A DNA stretch of 13,485 nt. Source: an uncultured Propioniciclava sp. (GTDB lineage: Bacteria > Actinomycetota > Actinomycetes > Propionibacteriales > Propionibacteriaceae). Within the stretch, counting starts at the first letter, position 1. The number at the start of each line of letters is the position of its first letter. Shown piece by piece: positions 1 through 6,706 of the stretch. The notes under the pieces are model-generated. The model searched no databases. It was not told the origin of the DNA and saw nothing but the letters and a program-made list of their open reading frames with translations. Position numbers and translations under genes: made by a program. Location: the NCBI GenBank assembly GCA_937872005.1, contig CALMPQ010000242.1, forward strand, positions 1 to 13,485, in the 5' to 3' direction.

Positions 1-271
1 CGGTCCGCAAGCGGCGTCGACTGCTGCTCGGCCGCTTGGATCCGATTGGTGAACGCACCTGACCGAGGCCGCAGTTGGTCACGTCGGGGAACACGTGCGC
101 GTTGCCAGCAGTCTGGTCAATTGCCTCCGCGAGGGGGCGCTTCCTCAGCTCAGCGGCCCCGGTTCGGCGCTTCTCCGGCTGGCGCGGCCGAGGTAGGACT
201 CGGACATCCCCGGTAGAAGAGCCGGCTTGGGGGTCGTCGGTCCCCAACAACGTGGTCCACAACGATCCTCG

Positions 272-302
272 CACGGACGCGCACCGTGTTGTGCCGTCCG
301 TG
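272..302 (+). other. Strong stem-loop, 12 bp with one bulge
   Basis: The left arm CACGGACG (272-279) pairs with CGTCCGTG (295-302). After a single bulged C at 280, GCAC (281-284) pairs with GTGC (291-294), closing a 6-base loop (285-290). No T-run follows on the forward strand, so it is not a textbook rho-independent terminator. Stem-only terminators are reported in actinobacteria, and hairpins of this kind also occur at oriT or replication origins. The pairing is seen directly; the function is unknown. Confidence 0.55.
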
Positions 303-374
303 ACGCAGGTCCCTTAGAGCAGGCGCTGCAGCCGTGTGGTGGAACGGGACACCGGGGACGTTGCCTGCGGCGAT

Positions 375-403
375 GTCCGATCGAAGTCCGATGAAGTCCC
401 CTT
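375..403. repeat. Three GTCC repeats at 10-11 bp spacing
   Basis: GTCCGATC (375-382), GTCCGATG (386-393) and GTCCCCTT (396-403) begin 11 and 10 bases apart, roughly one helical turn. Phased direct repeats of this size are typical of protein-binding arrays (operators or iterons). The third copy doubles as an inverted copy of the CAAGGGGAC motif found further right, which links the two repeat sets. Confidence 0.4.
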
Positions 404-530
404 GGTTGCAGGCCATTGTCCCCGATAGTGAAAGGCAGCTTTTCGCGACCTCTGCTTGTCCGCAACATCTGCATCGCGCTGGGGCATGGGGAGGTGAAAC
501 CCCTCGGTTTCCTGGGCGTCCAGCCTGACT

Positions 531-651
531 TGGGGGACAAGGGGGGACATCGCAGGGACATCCTCTGACAAGGGGGAACAACTCTCCGCGTCAAGGGGGG
601 CAGCCCGATTCTGTGGATAGAAATGCCGGTAGTGCCGGTTCTGGGGACAAC
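531..651 (+). repeat. Cluster of GGGGACA-type direct repeats
   Basis: Related G-rich motifs occur at 531-540 (TGGGGGACAA), 541-550 (GGGGGGACAT), 554-561 (AGGGACAT), 571-582 (AGGGGGAACAAC) and 642-651 (TGGGGACAAC). A CAAGGGGGG core also lies at 592-600. The CAAGGGGG cores begin at 538, 569 and 592. Inverted copies lie upstream, TTGTCCCC at 416-423 and GTCCCCTTG at 396-404. A separate TGCCGGT pair lies at 624-630 and 633-639. The cluster sits directly before the gene starting at 712, so it could be an operator region for that regulator. A role in DNA processing is an alternative. Confidence 0.45.
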
Positions 652-711
652 TCGTGGTACATCGATTTGATCCTTTTTCGTTGTGTTCATCCGCAACGGA
701 AAGGTCTGATC

Positions 712-1494
712 ATGAGCGTCGAATCCGAATTGGGTCTCGCCAGCAACCTGGAATCAACGATCGTCGCAGCGTGGCCGTCTTGGTCAATCGCCCAGCCCAT
801 CCTCAACTTGGTGGACGATCCCCGCCGGCTGCGGGAGTGGCTGCAGGAAGCTGACCCCGCAGACGCCGACGACGTGGTGTATGGGATCGCGTGGTTGGCA
901 TCGACCGAGGGTGGTCACGACCGCGAGGCCGCGCAGACGTTGGCCTGGCTGCTGGTGCCCGGATCCGCTTTCCTTGCCAGCCGACTGCGGACCCTGTCGG
1001 TCGACATCGACCACGTGGTCGCCGCCGAACTGTGGCTGCTGGTGTGCACGTTCCCGCTTCAGCGCCGCAAGGTCATCAGCAACCTGATGTGGGACCTGCG
1101 CGCCAACGTGCTGGCCGCTTGCGAAGCCCCCGCGACCCTGCAACGCAAGGACCCCACCTGGTACGCCACCGTCGCCTTCGCCGACAGCGACCTGATGGCC
1201 GCGATCCCCGACGAGCCCGACCCGTCCGCGTTCGACGAGTTGGTGGGCGTCCTGGACTGGGCGTGCGACCACCACGTCATCGCGGCCGCCGACCGGCAGC
1301 TGGTGCTGATGCTGGTGGAGGTCTCCCAGCAACTGCGGCTGCGGCAGACCTCCAGTCATGGCCTGCTCGGCAATGACGCGACTACCACCGTCGCCGCCTT
1401 GCTCGGTGTGTGCGACCGCACCGTGCGTCGCCGCTTCCGGCGCACCATTCGCGCCCTGACCGAGGCGGCACCCGCCTTCTCCCGTGCCGCCTGA
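712..1494 (+). CDS. Putative regulator with C-terminal helix-turn-helix
   Basis: This 260-residue protein has no certain family name. The start at ATG 712 is preferred over an in-frame upstream start at 613 because a GGAAAGG ribosome binding site lies at 698-704, 7 bases upstream. The protein is largely helical. Residues about 224-248 (TTVAALLGVCDRTVRRRFRR) read as a helix-turn-helix: a short helix, a turn, then a recognition helix rich in Arg. The preceding acidic-aromatic helical segments (about 90-135 and 178-210) resemble the helical bodies of sigma-like or replication-type regulators, but that is weak. It stands alone between a repeat-rich region and the conjugation operon, so an inferred role is control of one or both. 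It ends 69 bases before the next gene. Confidence 0.6.
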   Translation: MSVESELGLASNLESTIVAAWPSWSIAQPILNLVDDPRRLREWLQEADPADADDVVYGIAWLASTEGGHDREAAQTLAWLLVPGSAFLASRLRTLSVDIDHVVAAELWLLVCTFPLQRRKVISNLMWDLRANVLAACEAPATLQRKDPTWYATVAFADSDLMAAIPDEPDPSAFDELVGVLDWACDHHVIAAADRQLVLMLVEVSQQLRLRQTSSHGLLGNDATTTVAALLGVCDRTVRRRFRRTIRALTEAAPAFSRAA

Positions 1495-1522
1495 GCTCCT
1501 CCGCCGGATTCCCTGCAACCAG

Positions 1523-1563
1523 GTGTCCGTGGACGGCGTCCTTTCTCACTTCTGGAGGGTGAG
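1523..1563 (+). repeat. Shared operon leader, copy 1 (41 bp)
   Basis: This segment recurs at 11299-11339. The two copies share an exact 11-mer (GTGTCCGTGGA) and an exact 18-mer (TCACTTCTGGAGGGTGAG) at identical spacing, and similarity stops abruptly on both sides. CTCAC (1545-1549) can pair with GTGAG (1559-1563), placing the Shine-Dalgarno GGAGG in a 9-base loop. The copy ends immediately before the GTG start at 1564. It is probably a shared transcriptional or translational control element; which one cannot be told from sequence. Confidence 0.75.
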
Positions 1564-1770
1564 GTGAATGTGCACATGACCAAGGACCTGAGGGCGACAG
1601 CGCGGCTGTTCGACGTCGCCAACACCGACGACGAGGTGATCGACAGCCTGGAGCGGCTGCTCGACACCCTGAAGCGGGCGCGGCAGGCGAAGGCCGAGCT
1701 GGCCGGGCTGCCGCCAGCCGAACTGCGCGCGACGTTGATGTTCCGCGCCAACCGGCGGGCGTCCCGATGA
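1564..1770 (+). CDS. Small helical protein, first gene of the transfer operon
   Basis: This is an unrecognised protein of 68 residues from GTG 1564, or 64 from ATG 1576. A strong GGAGGG site at 1554-1559 lies 4 bases before the GTG and 16 before the ATG, while GAGG at 1561-1564 would serve the ATG, so both starts are possible. The sequence is charged and helical, with a heptad-like stretch (about residues 23-50, ending in RARQAKAEL). There is no signal peptide or membrane segment. It overlaps the next gene by 4 bases (ATGA at 1767-1770), implying translational coupling. It directly follows the shared leader, just as a 54-aa protein follows the other copy. Function unknown. Confidence 0.65.
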   Translation: MNVHMTKDLRATARLFDVANTDDEVIDSLERLLDTLKRARQAKAELAGLPPAELRATLMFRANRRASR

Positions 1771-2609
1771 CCGCCCAGACGACCCGGCCGGTCGCGGTGG
1801 AGGAACTCCTTCGCGCTTGGCACGCCGTGCAGGACGGCGCCTTCCGCCACCCAGCCCGGCCACAAGACGTCGCCCCGGCGACTCCGATCGCCACGGTTGC
1901 GATGCCGAAGCCCGCTGAGCGATGGACGCCAACGTCCGGCGAGCTGGTCGTGCCGGTCGTGGGCGCGGCGGGATCGTGCGGCGCGACCACGGTGGCGCTT
2001 GCCCTGGCGACAGTGGTCGAAGGGCGAGCGCGGGTGGTGGAGTGCGCGTCGGCGTCCATGAGTGGGCTCGCCGCCGCCAGCATGACTGAACTCGGTGCCG
2101 ACGACCACGGCTGGGTGCACGGCACCCGCGACCAAGTCCGTCTCGACCGGGCGCCCGGCGTCCGCACACACCCGGACGCCGTCCCGACTCCCTCACCGAT
2201 CGACACCCGGGAGGTCACGGTCATCGACGTCGGCTTCCGAGTCGAGCAGGTCTTGGATGGACACGCCTGGCTGTCCAGCCTGCTGACCGATGCAGGTTCG
2301 GTCGTGGTCGTGGCGCGGGCCACGATCCCGGGCTTGCGGCGCCTCGAGTCGACCCTGCACCTTCTGGACGCCGAGCGCACGATCGCGGCAGTCCTGGGCC
2401 AGCCGCGCCGCCGCTGGCCCCGCGCGGCGGCCCACGGTGTCGGCGGTCTGACCGCGGCGTTGGTCGCCGACGGTCGCCTCGTCGAGATCCCTGAGGACCG
2501 AACCCTCGCCCTCCACGGCCTCACCCCGGCCCCGCTGCCCGCGAGGTTGCTCACCGCCGCCGGCGCGCTCCTCTCACTGATCGAAGGGACCCCCCACCAT
2601 GCCCACTGA
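1767..2609 (+). CDS. ParA/MinD-like protein with degenerate P-loop (DUF6668-like)
   Basis: This 280-residue protein has the outline of a SIMIBI-class NTPase. It has a P-loop-like segment GAAGSCGATT (66-75), a Walker B-like strand VTVIDVG (150-156), a hydrophobic strand VVVVARATIPGLRRL (179-193), and an IPEDRTLALHG segment (241-251) in the place of the late conserved 'P.d' region of ParA proteins. The lysine of the canonical GKT is replaced by Ala (GAT), and the second signature lysine of MinD/ParA is also missing. It may bind nucleotide unusually, or not at all. I recall an actinobacterial family, DUF6668, of this type; that assignment is from memory. It is the second gene of the transfer operon, overlapping its neighbours by 4 and 11 bases. 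An accessory role in assembling or positioning the secretion machine is inferred. Confidence 0.7.
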   Translation: MTAQTTRPVAVEELLRAWHAVQDGAFRHPARPQDVAPATPIATVAMPKPAERWTPTSGELVVPVVGAAGSCGATTVALALATVVEGRARVVECASASMSGLAAASMTELGADDHGWVHGTRDQVRLDRAPGVRTHPDAVPTPSPIDTREVTVIDVGFRVEQVLDGHAWLSSLLTDAGSVVVVARATIPGLRRLESTLHLLDAERTIAAVLGQPRRRWPRAAAHGVGGLTAALVADGRLVEIPEDRTLALHGLTPAPLPARLLTAAGALLSLIEGTPHHAH

Positions 2610-2889
2610 CTTCACCTTGCTGCTGCCGCTCCAGGTGTGCCCGGTCGCCCCCGGCGACGCCCAGAAGTACATCGACCAGATCACCGGCTACGTCCTGTGG
2701 GGCGTCGGCGTCCTGTTCCTGCTCGCCATCGTCGTCGGGGTCGGCGCCATCGTGGCCGGCCGGTTGTTCTCAATGCCACACGCTTCCCGGGTCGGGGTCA
2801 TCTCCGTGGTCGTGGTGTTCGTCGCTGCGATCGCCTACCTCATCCTGCCGGGCATGCTCACCGGCCTCCTTGGCGTGGGGTGCATCTGA
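2599..2889 (+). CDS. Small two-helix membrane protein, VirB2/pilin candidate
   Basis: This 96-residue protein has two clear hydrophobic segments, about residues 31-54 (GYVLWGVGVLFLLAIVVGVG) and 64-92. A short polar loop joins them, and an N-terminal stretch of about 25 residues contains a Cys. The size, the two-helix layout and the position at the head of the type IV secretion genes fit a VirB2/TrbC-like pilin or small channel subunit. No sequence signature proves this. AAGGGA at 2584-2589 is the likely ribosome binding site. The gene overlaps the previous stop by 11 bases and ends one base before the next start, so it is clearly in the operon. The alternative is a generic small membrane accessory protein. 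Confidence 0.7.
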   Translation: MPTDFTLLLPLQVCPVAPGDAQKYIDQITGYVLWGVGVLFLLAIVVGVGAIVAGRLFSMPHASRVGVISVVVVFVAAIAYLILPGMLTGLLGVGCI

Positions 2890-2890
2890 C

Positions 2891-3688
2891 ATGGCGTACC
2901 ACGAGACAGGCACGTGGCCCCGCTGGAAGCTTTACCTCTTCGTCGTCGCTGCCCTCATCACCGTGATGGCCTTGTTCTTCGGGCTCGGCCTCGCCCTGTG
3001 GGCGATGATCCTCCCCACCCGGGGCGCCTCCACACCGGTGACCCCGATGCCGGCCTCCGGCGAAGTCCGCGGCGATGCCTGGCGCGACGAACTCGCCGCC
3101 CAACCGATGCTGCAGGTCCCGGCCGCCGCGGCGTCCACCCCCGGCGTCTCGGCCGAGCTCGCGCCGGTCCTGCTGGTCCCGGCCGCAGACGCCGTCGGCC
3201 CGGCCGGCGTGCCCACTGGGTTCCCGCACACCCCCGAGGGCGCGGTCGCCCAACTCGCCGCGATCGAGGTGACGGTCCTCGAGGCGATGAGCATCCCCAC
3301 CGCCCACGATGTTCACGCCGCCTGGTCCCTGCCCGGCGGGGTGAGCCCCGCGGAGTGGGCGATGACACGCAACGTGCAGTCGTTCCTCACCACCCTCGGC
3401 GATCAGGGCAACGCGAAGGACGACAGCGTCCTGGTCACCGCCACCCCGGCCGCCGGACAGGTCAAGGGCACCGACGGGCCCGACTGGGTACTCGCCTGCG
3501 TCCTGCTGGATGTGCGCGCCGCGGTCGCCGCCACCGCCCGGATCGGCTACGGCCACTGCGAACGCATGGCCTGGCACGACGGTCGTTGGCAGATCGCCCC
3601 CGGCACACCACCGGCCAAGGCTCCCTCTACCTGGCCCGGCTCCGACCTCGCACTCCAAGCCGGGTGGCGCACCTGGCAGACCTCCTAA
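2891..3688 (+). CDS. Single-pass membrane protein, VirB8/TcpC-like
   Basis: This 265-residue protein has a short basic cytoplasmic N-terminus (WPRWK), one transmembrane helix (about 13-41), a Pro/Ala-rich linker (about 42-108) and an extracytoplasmic domain (about 109-265). ATG 2891 is chosen over an in-frame start at 2870 that would overlap the previous gene. The outer domain begins GFPHTPEGAVAQLAAIE (110-126) and ends with a strand-rich part, YGHCERMAWHDGRWQIAPG (220-238). That layout resembles the NTF2-like periplasmic domain of VirB8 and TcpC proteins. These proteins scaffold the secretion channel on the outer face of the membrane. The family link rests on topology, operon position and strand pattern, not on a diagnostic motif. 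It contains two Cys (203, 223), which could pair outside the cell. Confidence 0.7.
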   Translation: MAYHETGTWPRWKLYLFVVAALITVMALFFGLGLALWAMILPTRGASTPVTPMPASGEVRGDAWRDELAAQPMLQVPAAAASTPGVSAELAPVLLVPAADAVGPAGVPTGFPHTPEGAVAQLAAIEVTVLEAMSIPTAHDVHAAWSLPGGVSPAEWAMTRNVQSFLTTLGDQGNAKDDSVLVTATPAAGQVKGTDGPDWVLACVLLDVRAAVAATARIGYGHCERMAWHDGRWQIAPGTPPAKAPSTWPGSDLALQAGWRTWQTS

Positions 3689-3697
3689 GGCACAGCC

Positions 3698-5176
3698 GTG
3701 GATGACCTGTTGAACCCCTTCGCAGCACTTGCCTCCGCCGCCGGCAAGGTCGTCGCCGACGCGTGGACCGCCGCGATGCTCGGCCTGTGGAACGCCGGCC
3801 TGTGGCTGCTCCGACTCGCCCTCACCTTCCTGGACTTCCTGCTCACCCCGGACCTGAGCGAGGACGGGCCCGGCGCCTGGCTGTACCAAGTCATGTTCTG
3901 GATCGCCGCCGCCCTGCTCGTGATCATGCTGCTGGTCCAACTTGGGGTCGCCGTCGCCAAGCGCGACGGCCAAGGCCTCGCCCGGGTCGCGCTCGGCTTG
4001 GGCCAGTTCGTGGTCGTCTGGGCCGGCTGGATTGCCTACGGCGTCACCATCGTCACTGCGGCCGGCGGCCTCACCCGCGCCCTCATGCAAGGACTGCTCA
4101 ACGTCACCAGCTGGACCGCCTGGCAACCTTGGGAACCCTTCACCCCCGCCGACATCACTGACGGCACCGTCGCCACCGTCCTCGGCCTCATGGGCCTGCT
4201 GCTCTGGCTGGCCGCCATCGGCCACTTCCTGATCATGCTGGTCCGCTCCGCCGCGCTGATGGTGTTGGTGGCCACCACCCCGATCGCCGCGGCCGGCCTG
4301 GTCTCCGAAGCAGGCAGGTCCTGGTTCTGGAAGAGCCTGCGCTGGTTCCACGCGGCCGCCCTCTCCCCGGTAGTGATGGTCCTGGTACTCGGCGTCGGCG
4401 TCCAATACACCACCGGCGTCGCCAACGGCCTCACCGGCGTCCAGGGCGCCATCGGCACCGCCATCCCCGGCGTCCTGCTCATCTGCATCGCCACCATCTC
4501 ACCGCTCGCCCTGTTCAAACTGCTCGCCTTCGTCGACCCCGCCACCACCTCGGGAGCCTCCCTGCGGACATCCATGACCGCGGTCGGCGGACTCCAAGGG
4601 CTCCTCACCGGCAGCGCCGGCAGCGGTGGTGGCGGGAGGGCGGCCGCCACTGACGAGCAAGGGCGCAGTGCCGGGGAAGACAGCGCGGGGGACGCCACCA
4701 CCGGACGCTTCAACACCGCTGTCGCGGGTGGGCTCAGTCAACTGGGACCGATCGGCCAACTCGCGTCCACCGGCTTGGGCCTGATCGCTGGCCTGGGCGC
4801 CGCCGGTGCCTCCCTCGGAGCCGACCTCACCAACCAGATGGGTGTCGGCCACAACACCTACCCGCCCGACTTCAGCCGCGCCGGACGCCGCGCCACCCAC
4901 GACCGCCAGCAGTCCAGCGACCCCGGCGGCGACCGAACCCCGAACAACAACGGAGACCCGAACGACTCGGGACGAACACCGGACGCCGACCCGCCCGTCG
5001 GCGGCGGTTCGGACGCCGCCCCGTTCGCGTCCCCGTCCATCAACGGCGGCACCGGCCAGCCCCCCGCCTCACCCGCGCCCGCGGCTCCCGCCGCTGGCAC
5101 CGGAGCTGCACCAGCAGGCGCCGGTGTTGCGGCCGGTCAGGTCAGCGCCAGCGAAGCCGCCGTCCTCGTCGTCTGA
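3698..5176 (+). CDS. VirB6/TrbL-like polytopic channel protein
   Basis: This 492-residue protein starts at GTG 3698, with AAGG at 3687-3690 as ribosome binding site. It has about six or seven membrane segments: roughly 26-52, 63-87, 97-125, 155-176, 178-205, 218-240 and 250-275. A long Gly/Ala/Pro/Ser/Asp-rich, probably disordered tail follows from about residue 300. This layout is typical of VirB6/TrbL proteins, the inner-membrane channel component of type IV secretion systems, in Gram-positive bacteria. A conserved-looking core, ALMVLVATTPIAAAGLVSE, lies at about 186-204. The tail, which ends in a run of small residues, probably lies in the cytoplasm or wall zone. The gene stands between the VirB8-like and SCO6880-like genes, which supports the call. 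Confidence 0.85.
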   Translation: MDDLLNPFAALASAAGKVVADAWTAAMLGLWNAGLWLLRLALTFLDFLLTPDLSEDGPGAWLYQVMFWIAAALLVIMLLVQLGVAVAKRDGQGLARVALGLGQFVVVWAGWIAYGVTIVTAAGGLTRALMQGLLNVTSWTAWQPWEPFTPADITDGTVATVLGLMGLLLWLAAIGHFLIMLVRSAALMVLVATTPIAAAGLVSEAGRSWFWKSLRWFHAAALSPVVMVLVLGVGVQYTTGVANGLTGVQGAIGTAIPGVLLICIATISPLALFKLLAFVDPATTSGASLRTSMTAVGGLQGLLTGSAGSGGGGRAAATDEQGRSAGEDSAGDATTGRFNTAVAGGLSQLGPIGQLASTGLGLIAGLGAAGASLGADLTNQMGVGHNTYPPDFSRAGRRATHDRQQSSDPGGDRTPNNNGDPNDSGRTPDADPPVGGGSDAAPFASPSINGGTGQPPASPAPAAPAAGTGAAPAGAGVAAGQVSASEAAVLVV

Positions 5177-5200
5177 CCCCCTCCTCGAAGGAGCACCCCT

Positions 5201-6706
5201 GTGGCTGTCTACTCCGACTACGCCAAGGACCGCATCGGCTGGTTCTTCGGCCTCACCGGCTGGCAACTCGGCACCCTCGCCCTGACGAGCCTGCCTGTGT
5301 TCTGGGCGATCAACGCTCAACAATGGCCGCTGGTTGGCACCCTCGCGCTCGTCTGGGCGCTCCTCGCCGTCCTTGTGGTCGTTCCGGTTCGCGGCCGTTC
5401 CGCCACCGGCTGGCTGCTGGCCACCGGCAAGTACGCGGTCGGCACCCTGACCGGCTGGACCCGGTTCCGCTCCCACGCCGCGGCCGGTCGCGCCGAGGAC
5501 CTCGCCCAGGCTGACCTGCCCGGCGTCCTCGCCGGCATCACCATCCACGACGGCCCACCGCAGGGACCCACCCTCGCCCGCGCCGCCATCATCCAGGACA
5601 AGGCGGCCCGCACCTGGGCGGTCACCTGCTCGATCACCCACCCCGGCATCGGACTCGCCGACGCTGCCACCCGGGTCCGGCAGGGCGCCGGGCTCGCCGA
5701 CCTCCTCGACGTGTGCGCCCGTACCGAACTCATCGATGAACTCCTGATCCTCGTCCGAACCGTCCCCGACGATGGCGCCGAACGCGACCTGTGGATCCGC
5801 CAGCACCGGCGTCCCACCAGCCCAGCGCTGGCCACCCAGGTGAACGACGACCTGGCCGCCACCCTGGCCCGCGCGTCGGTCCGCACCGAGTCTTTCGCCA
5901 CGATCGTGGTCCCCGAAACTCGACTCGGTCGGGAGGCCCGGGAGGCCGGCGGTGGCCTCGAGGGCCGAGCCCGCGTTCTCTACTTGCTGATGGGCGAGGT
6001 TGAGGCCCAACTCCGAGGCGGGCTGAATGCGACCGACGTCACCTGGCTCACGAGCCCGCAGCTCGCGCTCGCGGTCCGTACCGGGTTCGCCCCCGGTGAC
6101 CGCGCCGGCATCATCGAGGCCCTCAACGAACGCGAGACGAACCCGGCGGTGAACGCCGACGTCCCCTGGGCGCACGCCGGACCCTCCGGCGCCGATGTGG
6201 CCCCCCGTCACTACTCCCACGACGCGTGGAACTCGGTCTCAGCCACGGTGAAGCTGCCCGACAAAGGAGCAGCCCTCGGGGCCCTCGCCCCCGTCCTTGT
6301 GCCCAGCGAACCCGGCGAACGCCGCAGCCTCGTGGTCGCGTTCCCGCTGCTGCGCCAGACCACCGCCGACCGGCAGTCCGCCAACGCAGAGTGGGCCGCC
6401 GACATGGGCGCCAGCCTCCGCGCCAAAGCCGGCGTCAAGATGCGCGCACGGCAGCGGGCGGACGCCGCCAAGACCTACCACCTCGACGACAAGCTCGCCC
6501 GCGGCCACGCCCTCACCCGCCCCTACGCCGTCGCCACCGTCACCGTCGCCAAGACCACCCGTATCAGCGAGTACGGCCGCAAACTCGACGCCGCCATCCG
6601 CCGCGCCGGCTACGCCCCGCTCCGCCTGGACCTCGCCCAAGACGCCGCCTTCGCGGCCTCCACCCTCCCCCTCGGAGTCAGCCTCACCCGCCGGAGCGAC
6701 GCATGA
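5201..6706 (+). CDS. SCO6880-family / PrgI-like (VirB3 plus N-terminal VirB4 half) protein
   Basis: This 501-residue protein starts at GTG 5201, preceded by AAGGAG (5188-5193) at 7 bases. Two adjacent transmembrane helices (about 23-39 and 43-64) near the N-terminus match the PrgI/VirB3-type membrane anchor. The rest (about 85-501) is soluble and contains no P-loop. It corresponds to the N-terminal, non-catalytic part of VirB4-like proteins, as in the actinobacterial SCO6880 family. The next gene overlaps it by 4 bases (ATGA) and supplies the ATPase half, so the two products probably form one functional VirB4 at the membrane. The roughly equal length of the two (501 aa each) is coincidental. 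Its role is to dock the ATPase to the channel and transduce energy for transfer. Confidence 0.85.
   Translation: MAVYSDYAKDRIGWFFGLTGWQLGTLALTSLPVFWAINAQQWPLVGTLALVWALLAVLVVVPVRGRSATGWLLATGKYAVGTLTGWTRFRSHAAAGRAEDLAQADLPGVLAGITIHDGPPQGPTLARAAIIQDKAARTWAVTCSITHPGIGLADAATRVRQGAGLADLLDVCARTELIDELLILVRTVPDDGAERDLWIRQHRRPTSPALATQVNDDLAATLARASVRTESFATIVVPETRLGREAREAGGGLEGRARVLYLLMGEVEAQLRGGLNATDVTWLTSPQLALAVRTGFAPGDRAGIIEALNERETNPAVNADVPWAHAGPSGADVAPRHYSHDAWNSVSATVKLPDKGAALGALAPVLVPSEPGERRSLVVAFPLLRQTTADRQSANAEWAADMGASLRAKAGVKMRARQRADAAKTYHLDDKLARGHALTRPYAVATVTVAKTTRISEYGRKLDAAIRRAGYAPLRLDLAQDAAFAASTLPLGVSLTRRSDA

Larger units (their letters stand above)
1..711. other. Non-coding or unassigned 5' region with repeats and hairpin
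   Basis: I see no convincing gene in this stretch. Open frames here on both strands have compositions unlike proteins, rich in Arg, Pro and Ser, and no clear ribosome binding site. A frame entering from the left edge and ending at a TGA at 60-62 has a basic tail (VRKRRRLLLGRLDPIGERT). It could be the C-terminus of a gene outside the window, but that cannot be judged from 19 residues. The region holds a bulged 12-bp hairpin at 272-302, phased GTCC repeats at 375-403 and several GGGGACA-type repeats up to 651. It therefore looks like a control region (promoter/operator field, oriT or origin) rather than coding DNA. Confidence 0.5.

Noticed and set aside
75..696. Several open frames on both strands of the left region
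   Set aside because: They have Arg/Pro/Ser-rich composition, no ribosome binding sites and mutual overlap, and they cross the hairpin and repeats.
661..711. Promoter for the 712 gene (TTGATC at 666-671, TACATC at 658-663)
   Set aside because: No pair of boxes with suitable spacing is visible, and actinobacterial promoters are too variable to call from this alone.
1382..2554. Reverse-strand open frames opposite the ParA-like gene
   Set aside because: They are low-complexity Arg/Ser/Ala/Thr-rich translations with no start signals, and they conflict with the overlapping forward operon.
2858..4405. Long reverse-strand open frame (515 codons) over the VirB8- and VirB6-like genes
   Set aside because: It is a shadow of forward coding in high-GC DNA. 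The translation is rich in Gly, Asp, Gln and His repeats without family features, and the forward genes have ribosome binding sites and membrane helices.
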